NCBI GenBank assembly: GCA_005801485.1
Contig: SYDM01000001.1
Span: 1 to 13,342, forward strand
DNA from: Rickettsiales bacterium
Lineage (GTDB): Bacteria > Pseudomonadota > Alphaproteobacteria > Pelagibacterales > Pelagibacteraceae
DNA: 13,342 nt
Direction of reading: 5' to 3'
This document shows, piece after piece, positions 13,004 to 13,342 of the stretch. Numbering within the stretch: the stretch's first letter is position 1; each line of letters starts with the position of its first letter. The notes under the pieces are model-generated. The model did no database searches. It was not told the DNA's origin and saw only the letters and a list, made by a program, of their open reading frames with translations. A program made the translations under genes and the position numbers.

Positions 13004-13342
13004 TGCAAACAATATTCACACCAGAACAATTAAAAAGTAAAAACAATAAATCCACAGAAGAAATTGTTCGAAAGTGCGTTCATTGTGGAATGTGCAATTC
13101 AACATGTCCAACTTATCAAATTTTAGGCGATGAACTTGATGGACCTAGAGGAAGAATTTATCTGATTAAAGATATGCTAGAGAACAATAAGCCGGCTAAT
13201 GAAAAAATAGCTAAACATCTTGATAGATGCTTATCTTGCTACGCATGTATGACGACATGTCCATCAGGCGTAAATTACATGCATTTAATTGATCATGGCA
13301 GAGCTCATTTAGAAAAAACTTATAAGCGACCCATCCTAGAGA
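13003..13342 (+). CDS. glcF: GlcF, iron-sulfur subunit of glycolate oxidase, N-terminal 113 residues (runs off right edge)
   Basis: The iron-sulfur subunit that should carry electrons from the GlcD/GlcE flavins toward the quinone pool at the membrane. Starting at the ATG that overlaps the glcE stop, 113 codons are open to the window end. Two ferredoxin-type 4Fe-4S motifs are complete: CVHCGMCNSTCPTY at residues 25-38 (Cys25, 28, 31, 35) and CLSCYACMTTCPSGVNY from residue 76 (Cys76, 79, 82, 86). Between them is the family-typical DGPRGRIYLI at 46-55. E. coli GlcF is about 407 residues, so the C-terminal CCG (DUF224-type) domains lie outside the window. No frameshift is seen in the visible part. 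Confidence 0.94.
   Translation, partial: MQTIFTPEQLKSKNNKSTEEIVRKCVHCGMCNSTCPTYQILGDELDGPRGRIYLIKDMLENNKPANEKIAKHLDRCLSCYACMTTCPSGVNYMHLIDHGRAHLEKTYKRPILE

Overview
The window is strongly AT-rich, tightly packed bacterial DNA. Most genes abut or overlap by 1 to 11 bases, and only one intergenic gap exceeds 100 bases. The alphaproteobacterial marker DUF2794, a System I cytochrome c maturation operon, glycolate oxidase genes and the very small spacers together point to a streamlined marine alphaproteobacterium of the SAR11 / Pelagibacterales type. This placement rests on gene content and base composition, not on a phylogeny.

Layout. (1) Bases 1-750, minus strand: the 5' part of a Tas-like aldo/keto reductase that runs off the left edge, with a near-perfect 30-bp palindrome against its start codon. 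(2) 847-1590, plus: a Bax-inhibitor-1/YccA membrane protein. Its stop codon touches the stop of a convergent minus-strand pair, yciB/ispZ followed by a DUF2794 protein (2480 down to 1591). (3) 2559-2879, plus: hspQ. (4) 2880-3057: the only sizeable non-coding gap, holding three inverted repeats. One is a long hairpin with a C/U-rich loop. A consensus TATAAT follows just before ccmC. (5) 3058-7193, plus: ccmC-ccmD-ccmE-ccmF-ccmG-ccmH, the haem-handling and ligation half of cytochrome c maturation. ccmA, ccmB and ccmI are not in the window. (6) 7234-7860: a PagL-type outer-membrane lipid A deacylase. (7) 7867-9015: an FMN-dependent 2-hydroxyacid dehydrogenase of the LldD/glycolate oxidase family. 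(8) 9082-10245: a fold-type I aminotransferase. (9) 10294 to the right edge: glcD, glcE and the first 113 codons of glcF.

How the genes fit together. The Ccm proteins receive haem from the membrane (CcmC/D), carry it on CcmE, reduce the apocytochrome cysteines (CcmG/H) and ligate haem (CcmF/H). This supplies c-type cytochromes for respiration. The right half is a 2-hydroxyacid module. The LldD-family enzyme and the GlcDEF complex would oxidise lactate- or glycolate-like substrates into the respiratory chain, and the neighbouring aminotransferase could convert a resulting 2-oxoacid (possibly glyoxylate to glycine) into an amino acid. That last link is inferred from gene order.

I see no mobile element, CRISPR array, rRNA, tRNA or obvious pseudogene. 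The protein-coding content is core metabolism. The least explained pieces of sequence are the structured gap at 2880-3057, the palindrome at 751-780, and the recurring arrangement of a -10-like box 6 to 10 bases before a start codon.
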